64,000 bases of DNA from Lactiplantibacillus plajomi (GCF_005405405.1 NZ_BJDZ01000003.1:1-64000); one strand, 5' to 3'; numbered from the stretch's first letter, positions 44,201-52,840 are shown. Notes: generated by a model not told the origin, from the sequence alone. Numbers and translations: made by a program.

Positions 44201-45871
44201 TTAGTTGGCAACCACCAAACTACTCCACGCTGGCAGACTGACCGTCAAGCCGTCAACTTGCGCCCCCGCTTGGGTCAATAAGACCCGTTTGCCTGCAAAC
44301 GGTAACGTATAAGTTTGCGACCGCGGCGTTAAGTTGCAGACGATTGCCGCCTGCTGGGTGCCATCGTCGATCAGGTACGTGAAGAGCGTCTGGTCGCTTG
44401 GCAGCATGACGAACTGCCCGGTTGCAAACGGCGCTTGACGCTTCAAGGCTAATAATTGCCGGTAATAATTCCAAACACTTGCGGAATCCGCCATTTCTTC
44501 GGCCGCGTTCATCGTATCGGTATCCCCGTGTTTCCACGGTAAATGGTCGGAAAAGCCGTGGTACTTGCTAGTATCCCACTGCATTGGTCCGCGCCCCGCC
44601 ATCTTGTGGGTCCGGTTCAACATGCCGAGAATCGTCGGCAACGACTGGCCCGCCCGCTGTGCACTCGCCACGAAGTCCGCCACGGTTTGATCCTCAAAAT
44701 CAGCCAGCTCGTGGTAACAGATGTTGGTCAAGCCCAATTCTTCACCGTAGTAAATAATTGGCGTCCCGCGCTGTAAGTACAGGGCGGTTGCCAGCGACTT
44801 GGCACTAGCGAGTGGGTAGTCCGGATCACCGTAGCGGGTCGCCACCCGCGCCATGTCGTGATTATTCCAGTACAGCGTCGGTAAACTAGTTCCCGCTAAG
44901 GCCGCTTGAATGCCGACAGTGTGCTGTTTATAAGTCGTAACGTCGATTGGCCGCGGTTGAAAGGCGTTCGAAAAGCTCGGGTCGTCGCCACTTTCATCGT
45001 CCGCGAAGGTCTTAAAAGTGATTACTTGGTCACACTCATCCGTACCGGGGGTCGTGTAGTCGACCATTAAGTGTGGATCGGCCGAGGAAGCCTCACCAAC
45101 CACGTAAACGTCGGGGTGCTGGGCTTTAATGGCCGCCACAAAGTCGTGCAAATAGCGGTGAACTAACGGTAAGTGGGCGTAAAACATGTCGCTGATTACT
45201 GGTGTTTGGTCGCCGTCCGCACTCGGATAAGTTTGGCGGAAATCGGCTTTGGCCAGGTGGATAAAGGCGTCTAACCGCAAGCCGTCGACCCCCTTTTCGA
45301 CCCAGAACAACGCCACTTGTTGCATGGCTTTTTGAACCGCCGGATTTTGCCAATTCAGATCCGGCATCCGTTTATCGAATAAGTGGAAGTAGTACTGGTC
45401 CCCACCGGCAGGATCCTTTTCCCAAACGCTGCCGCCAAAAAACGAGCCCCAGTTATTGGGCCGCCCACCATCTGGCGCGGGATTTTGCCAAAGGTAGTAG
45501 TCCCGGTACGGACCGGTCGGATCAGCCAGCGCCTGCTGGAACCAGGGGTGCTGATCGGAGGTATGGTTCAAGACGAAGTCAAAAATCAGGTACATGCCGT
45601 TATCGTGGACGGTCTTGATCAAAGTCTCCACGTCGGCCATCGTTCCTAGGCTGGGATCGACCTGGTAGTAATCGGACACGTCGTAACCGTTATCCACTTG
45701 TGGGGACTGGTAGATTGGGTTAAGCCAGAGCGTCGTTACCCCGAGTTGCTTTAAATACGGTACTTTCGCCGTGATACCGGCAATGTCGCCGATGCCATCG
45801 TGATTACTATCGTTAAAACTCTTTGGATAAATTTGATAAATCATCTGTTGGTCATACCAATGTTGTTGCAT
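44201..45871 (-). CDS. Alpha-glucosidase GH13_31, maltase type
   Basis: 556 residues, cytosolic. GH13 regions: DFVLNHTSDQ, GLRLDAFIHL with nucleophile Asp, VVGEASS with acid Glu, WNNHDMAR with third Asp. Ala after the nucleophile (DAF, not DVI) predicts alpha-1,4 specificity, so maltose or short maltodextrins. I start at ATG 45871 behind GAGGA; the open frame continues five codons to a GTG that overlaps the regulator stop. It is the third gene of the LacI-LacI-glucosidase transcript. Confidence 0.92.
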   Translation of the reverse strand: MQQHWYDQQMIYQIYPKSFNDSNHDGIGDIAGITAKVPYLKQLGVTTLWLNPIYQSPQVDNGYDVSDYYQVDPSLGTMADVETLIKTVHDNGMYLIFDFVLNHTSDQHPWFQQALADPTGPYRDYYLWQNPAPDGGRPNNWGSFFGGSVWEKDPAGGDQYYFHLFDKRMPDLNWQNPAVQKAMQQVALFWVEKGVDGLRLDAFIHLAKADFRQTYPSADGDQTPVISDMFYAHLPLVHRYLHDFVAAIKAQHPDVYVVGEASSADPHLMVDYTTPGTDECDQVITFKTFADDESGDDPSFSNAFQPRPIDVTTYKQHTVGIQAALAGTSLPTLYWNNHDMARVATRYGDPDYPLASAKSLATALYLQRGTPIIYYGEELGLTNICYHELADFEDQTVADFVASAQRAGQSLPTILGMLNRTHKMAGRGPMQWDTSKYHGFSDHLPWKHGDTDTMNAAEEMADSASVWNYYRQLLALKRQAPFATGQFVMLPSDQTLFTYLIDDGTQQAAIVCNLTPRSQTYTLPFAGKRVLLTQAGAQVDGLTVSLPAWSSLVVAN

Positions 45872-45886
45872 CGTACCATTCCTCAC

Positions 45887-46837
45887 TTAACGGGTCGATT
45901 CGGAGATCGATAGCCGTGAATTAATAATAATTTTTTCTTGTTCAGTCGTCTGCGGGTGGGCGATTTTAGCCAGTAATAACCGCGCGGCGGCTCGGCCCAT
46001 CACTTCCAGTGGTTGTTTCATCGTCGTTAACCGCTTCGATGCAATCTGATTTAAGAAGACCCCGTCAAAGCCGACTACCCCATAATCGTTCGGCACGTTG
46101 CCGCCCTGCTGGATAATGCCGTCTTCAATCCCGATCGCCAACCGGTCACTCGCACAAATGAAGGCCGTATTTTTGGGGAACTCCAACCAGTGCTGGCGCA
46201 GATAATCGGTCGCGATGTGGCCGTGGTTCGCCAACCGGATGACCCTTGAATGGAGATGATTCTCACCGACAAAGTCCTGAAAGCCGCGTTCACGGTCAAG
46301 TTCAAACGGTGCATCGACCGCAATGCCGACAAACACCAGATTATCGTAGCCACACTGCACGGCGTAGGCGACGCTGTCTTGAATCGCCTGATAATTATCC
46401 GTATCAACGTAGTCATAATCCTGATAAGTCCGGCCAAAAAAGACGACCGGCTGGGAAAGTTGCTCAACCCAGGCGTAGTTTTTTTCGCGAATCCCGGTCA
46501 ATATATAACCGTCACATTCGCCAACTTTGTAACTATTACTCGTTGCTAGTTGTAGCGCGTACTGGTGCTGGTTCAACTCATTAGAGATTCCAGCTAGTAA
46601 CATCATGTAATACGGTTCGGTCGTATCCATATCCTCAAAAATCGTTAGCTTGACCACCCGCGTCCGCCGGCTAACTAGTGCTCGGGCGGCCGCGTTTGGT
46701 TGGTAGTTCAGTTCGGCCATGACGTTTAAAATGTTGGTCCGTAATTCTGGCCGGACTTGCCCCGGATGATTAATCGCCCGCGAGACCGTCATTTTAGAAA
46801 CGTTGGCTCGCTTAGCGACGTCGTGTAGCGTTGCCAT
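45887..46837 (-). CDS. LacI-family regulator of the maltose cluster (second)
   Basis: 316 residues. Headpiece TLHDVAKRANVSKMTVSRAI and hinge PNAAARALVSRRTR, then a periplasmic-binding-like core (VVKLTIFEDMDTTEPYY, CDGYILTG, YGVVGFDG). It is only 15 bases upstream of the glucosidase gene and 33 bases downstream of another LacI gene. One of the two should be the maltose repressor MalR; sequence alone does not tell which. SD GGGGGAGG. Confidence 0.92.
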   Translation of the reverse strand: MATLHDVAKRANVSKMTVSRAINHPGQVRPELRTNILNVMAELNYQPNAAARALVSRRTRVVKLTIFEDMDTTEPYYMMLLAGISNELNQHQYALQLATSNSYKVGECDGYILTGIREKNYAWVEQLSQPVVFFGRTYQDYDYVDTDNYQAIQDSVAYAVQCGYDNLVFVGIAVDAPFELDRERGFQDFVGENHLHSRVIRLANHGHIATDYLRQHWLEFPKNTAFICASDRLAIGIEDGIIQQGGNVPNDYGVVGFDGVFLNQIASKRLTTMKQPLEVMGRAAARLLLAKIAHPQTTEQEKIIINSRLSISESTR

Positions 46838-46870
46838 TGCCTAACCTCCCCCTGATTATTTATTAGCACA

Positions 46871-47890
46871 CTATTTTAACGAGGCAATCGGGTGAACCGA
46901 ATGCCGTTCGATAATTTGATGGGGCACGATCACCGCCGTGGTCAACTCATCGGCCGGATGATCCGCCATAACAATTTTGGCCGCTTCTTCGCCTAAGCGC
47001 TGTGGAAAGACGGCCACCGACGTCAACGTTGGGTGCGCCAAGTCGGAGAAAATCGAATTATTAAAACCAATTAGTGAAAACTGGCGGACTTTCCAATCCG
47101 GATCGTTATGCAACACTTGTTGCAATTTTAGCGCCAGCATATCATCGACCGCCACGAAACCGGTCACGTCCGGGTGCGCCTTAAAGAACTTTTTCAGGGC
47201 AGTCACTCCAGCCGCGTGGTTTTCAAAGCGTTCGCCCAGTAAAATGCTTGGTAGTTGCTTTTGCATCATCGCCCGCTGGTAGCCCAAAATTCGGTCACTT
47301 TGAACCATCTTAGTCAGGTCCGAATATAAGAAACAAATTTTTCGGTGACCGTGGTCGATCAAGTACTGGGTCGCGTCGGTACCGGCCTGAATGTTGTCGT
47401 TATCAACGTAGGAGGTCCGATTAACTTCCTGATACGGCTTACCGATGACGACGTACTGCACGTCAAAGTGGTTCAAACGGGTAACGACCGGATCATTTTT
47501 TTCTGAATATAATAAAATAAAATTACGAATATGGCCTTGTGCAATCATCACGTCGATATTGTGAACGAGCTCCTCACTGGAAATACCGGTGGCCAGCGTC
47601 GTCATGGCGCCGTTTTGACTACAAACCTGATTAATGCCGCGAATCATTTCTAAGAAAAACGGGTTCGAAAAGATCTCGTGATGGTCGACCGGTAAAACGA
47701 CCCCGATCGTATTACTAGCCTTCGTTGCTAAGTTTTGCGCGTTGAAGTCCGGCGCGTAGTTCAGCTCACGGGCCGCCTTAACGACTTTATCCCGCGTTGG
47801 CTTACTGATCATACTACTGCCATGCATGGCGCGGGATGCCGTGGATGCCGACACCCCCGCGCGCTTGGCAACATCCTTAATGGTTGCCAT
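46871..47890 (-). CDS. LacI-family regulator of the maltose cluster (first)
   Basis: 339 residues. Headpiece TIKDVAKRAGVSASTASRAM and hinge DFNAQNLATKASN, core with NTIGVVLPVDHHEIFSNPF-like start (NTIGVVLP), VAVDDMLALK and FSLIGFNNS. MalR-like by position at the head of the maltose cluster. Two operator-like sites lie upstream of its start, so autoregulation is likely. SD GGGGGG before ATG 47890. Confidence 0.92.
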   Translation of the reverse strand: MATIKDVAKRAGVSASTASRAMHGSSMISKPTRDKVVKAARELNYAPDFNAQNLATKASNTIGVVLPVDHHEIFSNPFFLEMIRGINQVCSQNGAMTTLATGISSEELVHNIDVMIAQGHIRNFILLYSEKNDPVVTRLNHFDVQYVVIGKPYQEVNRTSYVDNDNIQAGTDATQYLIDHGHRKICFLYSDLTKMVQSDRILGYQRAMMQKQLPSILLGERFENHAAGVTALKKFFKAHPDVTGFVAVDDMLALKLQQVLHNDPDWKVRQFSLIGFNNSIFSDLAHPTLTSVAVFPQRLGEEAAKIVMADHPADELTTAVIVPHQIIERHSVHPIASLK

Positions 47891-47928
47891 GTTATTCCCC
47901 CCGATCTGATTCTTCTACAAGCTTTAAT

Positions 47929-47964
47929 ATAAAACGTTTTCATTTTAATTGCAAGCGATTGCAT
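47929..47964 (-). promoter_or_regulatory. Two LacI-type operators upstream of the first regulator gene
   Basis: ATAAAACGTTTTCAT (47929-47943) and TTGCAAGCGATTGCAT (47949-47964). The second is a near-perfect palindrome of the MalR form and resembles the site before malE, so one regulator may bind both. Confidence 0.7.
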
Positions 47965-48113
47965 AAATTTTGCACAACGCCTTTCCAGACCCTTAATTTA
48001 ATAAAATTATTGATATTCATCCCCGTGGTCATCCGCTTCTTCCTTGAAAAACTGGCATAACCCCACGCTTTCCCTTAAAATACTAACTATCAATCACTTA
48101 GGGGGCTTGTTCC

Positions 48114-48632
48114 ATGTCAACACAATCATTAGTCAAGAAGCTGTCGTTACTCGGCGTCCTGACTGCTATGAACCTAATTTTAGGAAGTTTACTCTCAGTT
48201 CAGTTTTTAACGACCAAAATTTCGTTCGCCTTTATCATCGTCGCACTAACGGCGCGGCTCTTCTCACCACTAGTTACCGCCGGCGCCACCGGCCTAGCCT
48301 ACTTTCTCGGGATGGTGCTCTTTCCAAAATTCACCTTTTTCCCCGGCTTTATCTTAACGGCCGCACTAACCGGTTTAACGTTTGGGCTCGCGTTCCAACA
48401 CCAGCAAACGCTACTCCGAATCTTAGCCGCCAACTTCATCGTCGTTTTCATCTGGAATTTCATTTTAAATAGTCTATGGTTGCACATAATGTACCAGATT
48501 CCGTGGCCGGTCCTGCTGACGACCCGCTTTATTCAGGAAATCGTGACCTACGTCATTTACACGGCCGTATTAGTCGTACTCTTCAAAGTACCGATTTTAA
48601 ACCAGCTAACAACTAAGTTTAAAATCCAATAA
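48114..48632 (+). CDS. folT: ECF transporter substrate component, folate type
   Basis: 172 residues, five to six helices. N-terminus KKLSLLGVLTAMNLILG carries the AxxxA-like first helix that contacts EcfT. The pattern FLTTKISFAFIIVALTARLFSP and KFTFFPGFILTAALTGLTFG (both longer in the protein) is typical of FolT-like S components that bind folates. It would share the EcfAA'T module encoded elsewhere. SD TAGGGGG. Single gene with its own terminator; no riboswitch seen. Confidence 0.85.
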   Translation: MSTQSLVKKLSLLGVLTAMNLILGSLLSVQFLTTKISFAFIIVALTARLFSPLVTAGATGLAYFLGMVLFPKFTFFPGFILTAALTGLTFGLAFQHQQTLLRILAANFIVVFIWNFILNSLWLHIMYQIPWPVLLTTRFIQEIVTYVIYTAVLVVLFKVPILNQLTTKFKIQ

Positions 48633-48634
48633 AG

Positions 48635-48673
48635 AAATGGCGGCTCCCGAAAATTACGGGTACCGCCATTTTT
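48635..48673. terminator. Bidirectional terminator between folT and the flavoprotein gene
   Basis: AAATGGCGGTACCCG-type stem (AATGGCGG / CCGCCATT with inner CCCG / CGGG) followed by TTTTTAA. Confidence 0.85.
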
Positions 48674-48692
48674 AACCTAATGTGCGTTTTAG

Positions 48693-50207
48693 TTACTTCA
48701 CGTACTTCGCAACTTGGGTCCCGGCTTGGCGACCAAAGATAACGATTTCCGCAACGGAGTTCCCACCGATCCGGTTATCACCGTGTAACCCACCGGTGAC
48801 TTCACCCGCAGCGTAGAGCCCTGGAATCGTCTCACCGGACTTCTTCAACACTTCGGTTTGTGGGTTGATCTTAACGCCACCCATCGTGTAGTGGATTCCC
48901 GGTGCAATCTTAATTGCGTAGTACTTCGGCGTCTTCAACTGGTTATCCATCCCGGTCGTCCGCTTGTACTGGCTGTCCTTCTTATTCTTGACATCCTGGT
49001 TCCAAGTCTTAACCGTCGCGTTCAGTTTAGCTGCTGGAACGTCCAACTTCTTCGCTAACGCGTCTAAGCTGTCAGCACCAACCACCATCTTCTTCTTCTG
49101 GTACTGGTTAATGGCCTTGACCCGGTCCTTCACGCCACCGTCAAACAGTACGTAGGCGTACTTCCCGTCCTGCTTATTAATTGCGGCGGAAACTACGTCA
49201 CGGGTGCCCATTTCGTTAGTGAACCGTTGCCCGTTCTTGTTGATCAAAATACCGCCTTCACCACGGACCGCTTCACCGACCAAGTACGGTGGCTTTTGGA
49301 ATACCGTTGGGTGAATCTGAATTTTATCCATTCCAACCGTGTAGCCGCCCAGTGCCGTAATCATCTTAATCCCGTCACCAGTACTCCCTTCTTGGTTGGT
49401 CGTCACGTACTTAGCCAAGTCCGGCCGGTACTTCTTGATCATTGCCTTGCTGGCACCAAAGCCCCCGGTCGTCACAATGACGGCCTTCGAACTAATGGTC
49501 TTGGTCTTATCCTGGTTAAAGGTAACCTTTACGCCATCAACTTTGCCTGACTTTTCGTTGATTTTCGTCACGTCAGCATTAACGTAAATTGGAATGTTAT
49601 TTTTCTTAACGTTCTTGAGCAAGCCGTTCACCAAGTAACCCCCGACTGCGGAACCGTCGGCCGGCCGGTGCGTCCGTTTCACGCTCATCCCACCGGTAAT
49701 CGTCAGGTTCGTCAGCTTGATACCCATACCGTCTAACCAATCCACAGCACTCGCCGAATGGTCAACGAAGAAACGTAACATCTTCTTATCATTAGTCCCG
49801 TGACCACCCTTAAGTGTTTCGTCATAGAACTTATCGTTACTATCCTTAATGCCATCCTTTTTCTGCACGGACGTTTCCGAAGCGTTCATCCCGGAAGATG
49901 CCTTCAAGGTATTCCCCCCGGCTACCGGCATTTTCTCCAAGATAACCGGCTTTAGTCCTTTTTCCTTGGCCGCTAACGCCGCGGACATCCCGGCACCACC
50001 GGCACCCACAACGACCACGTCATACTTCGACTTCAAGTCCGACATCGACGAATATTCCGTCTTAGAGGCCCCGGACGTAACCGCCGTCTTCTTCGCACTA
50101 CTACTGCTACTACTTGCCTTTTTCGTGCTATTCGAATTGCCACAACCACTCAAACTAGCCGCAACCATCGTTAGCGTTGCCACTACTGAAAAAAGTCGGG
50201 TCTTCAT
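48693..50207 (-). CDS. Extracytoplasmic fumarate-reductase-like flavoprotein (lipoprotein)
   Basis: 504 residues. Lipobox LSGCGNSNS near residue 22, then a Ser/Lys-rich linker, then an FAD-binding domain (DVVVVGAGGAGMSAALAAKEKG, about 63-85). Flavocytochrome-c-type active-site region: HPTVFQKPPYLVGEAVRGEGG (read in parts) with the catalytic Arg, and ending AAGEVTGGLHGDNRIGGNS. It would reduce fumarate, urocanate or a related enoate outside the membrane. The FMN_bind domain that carries covalent flavin in many relatives is absent, so its electron donor is unclear. SD AGGGGGA. Confidence 0.88.
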   Translation of the reverse strand: MKTRLFSVVATLTMVAASLSGCGNSNSTKKASSSSSSAKKTAVTSGASKTEYSSMSDLKSKYDVVVVGAGGAGMSAALAAKEKGLKPVILEKMPVAGGNTLKASSGMNASETSVQKKDGIKDSNDKFYDETLKGGHGTNDKKMLRFFVDHSASAVDWLDGMGIKLTNLTITGGMSVKRTHRPADGSAVGGYLVNGLLKNVKKNNIPIYVNADVTKINEKSGKVDGVKVTFNQDKTKTISSKAVIVTTGGFGASKAMIKKYRPDLAKYVTTNQEGSTGDGIKMITALGGYTVGMDKIQIHPTVFQKPPYLVGEAVRGEGGILINKNGQRFTNEMGTRDVVSAAINKQDGKYAYVLFDGGVKDRVKAINQYQKKKMVVGADSLDALAKKLDVPAAKLNATVKTWNQDVKNKKDSQYKRTTGMDNQLKTPKYYAIKIAPGIHYTMGGVKINPQTEVLKKSGETIPGLYAAGEVTGGLHGDNRIGGNSVAEIVIFGRQAGTQVAKYVK

Positions 50208-50350
50208 AATAAATTCCCCCTGTATAAATATAATATTGTGAATATATTAATTAAATTGTATCACGCGGATTCCAGATTCAATACCCCTATTTCGCTAATC
50301 TCACCATATGCTAATGATAATTCGCGACCGATATTCAGTATTTTTTCACA

Positions 50351-50500
50351 AGGCTTCCACTTACACAAAAATAAAGCCGTAAACGCGCGACTTGTCGGTT
50401 CCTCCGCCTGCCAAGAAAGTAAAGATTTGCGGGGAAGTGCTCATTCCCGGTCCCTACGCCTACACGAAAGCAAGGCTGTGGGCACGTTCGGAAGCCAATT
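50351..50500 (-). repeat. Three diverged tandem units of about 50 bases
   Basis: On the plus strand units begin GGCTTCC (50353), GGTTCCTCCGCC (50397) and GGTCCCTACGCC (50450). Each continues with a TACAMRAAAGTAAAG-like core (ACACAAAAATAAAG, CCAAGAAAGTAAAG, ACACGAAAGCAAGG). The frame through them is open but reads as low-quality protein, so a repeated RNA or DNA element is more likely than a gene. Confidence 0.45.
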
Positions 50501-50837
50501 CAAAACCCGAATCGTCTCCCAAGTCGGCCTTGTTGTAATTCGCCAAGAGACGGCGACCAACAACAATTTCACAGCCATGTTTCGAAGGGCTCCGAGACCT
50601 CGATAACATCACTATAACTAATAACATGACAGTTTTAATGAATTGGCCACACAGTTAGTAGGCAATTCACTAATTTTGGACATCTTAGTAGAATATCGCT
50701 TTAGACCTCACTGATAACTAACCTTGATCAGTGATTCTAGATGCCTGGATTCAGAAGCGCCGAGTTTCATAAATAGTGACCACCATTCAATAATTAATCA
50801 CCAGACTAACGCAATCTGTTCATAAAAATTAACGTAT

Positions 50838-51025
50838 TAGTGCCCGCCAACGACCGATTCAGGCCAGGCGGGAAAGCGGGAACAGTCCCAGCGGTGAAAT
50901 TTCACTTGGTCGTCGGTCTTTGGCGAGTTAGTGAAAGCCCGGTGGTTAAGACCTGAACTTTGGGCTTAACCCCGTGGCCACCGCGTTCCGGACTGAGTCC
51001 CGCTGACCGGAGGGCTGGCAAGAGA
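50838..51025. ncRNA. Candidate structured RNA, strand unknown
   Basis: About 190 bases of GC-rich sequence with many nested complementary arms: CGCCAACGACCGA / TCGGTCTTTGGCG, GTGAAATTTCAC, CGGTGG / CCACCG around GGTTAAG / CTTAACC, GGACTGAGTCC, CCGG / CCGG, and a possible closing stem GCCCGCC / GGAGGGC. No match to RNase P, tmRNA, SRP RNA or a riboswitch I know. Confidence 0.45.
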
Positions 51026-51149
51026 ATACTAGCTTGGAATCGAGTACAACCAATAAACATGATGTATCGTTATTCAGCTGTTTAACATGATTAACGCTAT
51101 GTCGACTGGCAGATAGCTATAACAGCGAGTTCTAAACGAATTGAATAAT

Positions 51150-51190
51150 AAAAAGCCGCCCCCATCAGTTAGTCCAATGTGGGACGGCTT
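51150..51190 (-). terminator. Terminator of the ACAD-EtfA fusion gene
   Basis: AAGCCGTCCCACAT pairs with GATGGGGGCGGCTT, then TTTTTA on the minus strand. Confidence 0.8.
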
Positions 51191-51203
51191 AAAAATAATC
51201 AGT

Positions 51204-52742
51204 TTAATTTAGAGCGGCGACCATGCCGGCTAAGAAATCTTTGACCGTTCCGACGAAGACTTCTTGGGAAACGGTCATGACGGGGGCGGTCACGTCTTGG
51301 TTGACGGAAAGGACGTGGTGGGCGCCCGCCATGCCGGCTAAGTAGTGTTCGTCGCCGGAAACACCCAGGTTGATGAGTACTTCCGGGGCAATCGTGACGG
51401 CGTTGTCACCAATCTGTTGTTCGACGCTGAATTGTTCTAGCGCGGTCAACGGTTGGGTGACCGCAATTGCGGCACCAATCCACTTGGCGAGTTGTTGTGC
51501 TTGCAACAGGGTGGCCGGTTCGAGGGCGCCCCGTCCTAGGGCAACGACCCGTTTGGCGGTGGCGATACTGCCGACGTTGACCGGAACGTCTTTGGTGAGG
51601 TGCAGCCGTTTGACGACCCGGTGAAGGTCGGATACTTCAATTTGGACCGATTCAACGTGGGCTTTTTCAGTGTTAGCCGGTTCGCTCAGGGTGCTGATGG
51701 CGAAGTCCTTGGCGAGTTCACCCGGGGTACCCATCAAGAAGGGTAAGGTCTGGAGATCGCGGTTGAGAGCCATCAGTGGTGAGCGGTCGTTGTAAGCTAA
51801 GTTACCGATTAATTTAGTGACCGAATTGAGCCGAGCGACGCTGTATTGACTGGCGGTAAAGCCGGTCAACGCGGCGGCTTTCGTAAACGGTAGTTTCAAA
51901 TCGGCTTGGCTGGCGGTTGAGAGTACGTCTAAACCGAGTGAACGACTAAAGGCCAGTAACGGTGTTAGTTGAATCAGCGGTGGTTGTTCCGTGAAAGCTA
52001 ACCGTTGAATTTGTTGACTGGCATTTTCTAACGTTCCGGCACTGACCGCGGCAAGTAAGAATTGACCGACACTTTCAGCCCGTTGGCGCACGGCGATGCC
52101 GCCCCCCAACGCTCCTAACCGGTTGGCGGCGGTCACTTGGACATGATCAAGCGTGAGGTCCGCAATCGTCAGCCCGTGGAGACCGACCGGTGCGAACGGG
52201 CTGGTGACTGTAAGTCCCGGAGCATCCGCCGCAACCAGAAAAGCGTTGACCACGCCCGGTTCCGTTTCCGCCGTAACTAGGTAAGCCGCGGCTAACCCAG
52301 CGTGAATAACGTGACTAACCGTGCCCGTCAGTTGCCAGCCAGCCGGCACAATCTTCGCCGTGAGCGGTGGGTTAACACTAGCTTCCGCTCCTGTTGCGGG
52401 CAGGCCTAACAATTGGAGTGGCGTTAAGTACGTCTGCCACTGCTGGTCGGTTCCGTACGTCACAACGGCATCGGCGACCTGCCACCACGTTGCCAGCAAC
52501 GTTGCTAAACTGGCAGACTGCTGGGCAACCGCTAGTACCGTTAGGGCTTGATCACTCAGCCGACTGCTGCTGGCGGGTAGGCCGGTCTGGGAAATGCTAT
52601 GCTGTTGTAGCGTTTGTAAAACAGTTGTATCGATTGAGCCCGCCGCTTCAACTTTAGTCGTTAGCGGTTGCAATTCATCCGCCAGTAACGTGTTCAACCA
52701 GTGCCAGCGCTGGGCCTGCTTAGCAGTTAAATTCAATTCCAT
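51204..52742 (-). CDS. Fusion of an acyl-CoA-dehydrogenase-like domain and an EtfA C-terminal domain
   Basis: 512 residues. Residues 1 to about 350 follow the acyl-CoA dehydrogenase plan: helical N-domain, beta domain (KIVPAGWQLTGTVSHVIHAG, GVVNAFLVAADAPGL, FAPVGLHGLTIADLTLDHV), helical C-domain. Residues 399-512 follow the FAD domain of electron-transfer flavoprotein alpha: VALGRGALEP, VEQQIGDNAVTIAPEVLINLGVSGDEHYLAGM, VLSVNQDVTAPVM. The ACAD catalytic Glu (YEGT) appears as LMGT (336-339), and EtfA SRP appears as TQP. Start ATG 52742 with GAGGTGAGGA. Single gene; no etfB or thiolase nearby. Function unknown; electron-bifurcation or enoyl reduction is speculation. Confidence 0.75.
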   Translation of the reverse strand: MELNLTAKQAQRWHWLNTLLADELQPLTTKVEAAGSIDTTVLQTLQQHSISQTGLPASSSRLSDQALTVLAVAQQSASLATLLATWWQVADAVVTYGTDQQWQTYLTPLQLLGLPATGAEASVNPPLTAKIVPAGWQLTGTVSHVIHAGLAAAYLVTAETEPGVVNAFLVAADAPGLTVTSPFAPVGLHGLTIADLTLDHVQVTAANRLGALGGGIAVRQRAESVGQFLLAAVSAGTLENASQQIQRLAFTEQPPLIQLTPLLAFSRSLGLDVLSTASQADLKLPFTKAAALTGFTASQYSVARLNSVTKLIGNLAYNDRSPLMALNRDLQTLPFLMGTPGELAKDFAISTLSEPANTEKAHVESVQIEVSDLHRVVKRLHLTKDVPVNVGSIATAKRVVALGRGALEPATLLQAQQLAKWIGAAIAVTQPLTALEQFSVEQQIGDNAVTIAPEVLINLGVSGDEHYLAGMAGAHHVLSVNQDVTAPVMTVSQEVFVGTVKDFLAGMVAALN

Positions 52743-52840
52743 AACGGTCCTCACCTCGATAATTAATTACCTTTAACTTACCACACTTTGATGAATTTGC
52801 CCCTGAAAACTAATGAACGGGGGTTACAACACTGGTCGGC

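Larger units (their letters stand above)
50208..51147. other. Gene-free stretch with two structured GC-rich blocks
   Basis: No convincing gene. Two GC-rich blocks, about 50351-50600 and 50838-51025, stand in AT-rich surroundings; both are listed separately. The rest (50610-50830 and 51030-51140) shows nothing I can name. It separates the flavoprotein gene from the acyl-CoA-dehydrogenase-like fusion gene, both on the minus strand. Confidence 0.6.

Noticed and set aside
48044-48472. 142-aa open frame overlapping folT
   Set aside because: Different frame of the same strand; the folT frame has the SD and a clear membrane-protein pattern.
50238-50606. 122-aa open frame in the gene-free stretch
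   Set aside because: No SD, composition unlike a protein, and the frame runs through three repeated units; treated as a repeat or RNA element.
50838-51025. RNase P RNA, tmRNA, SRP RNA or M-box identity for the folded element
   Set aside because: None of the conserved core sequences of these RNAs could be found on either strand.
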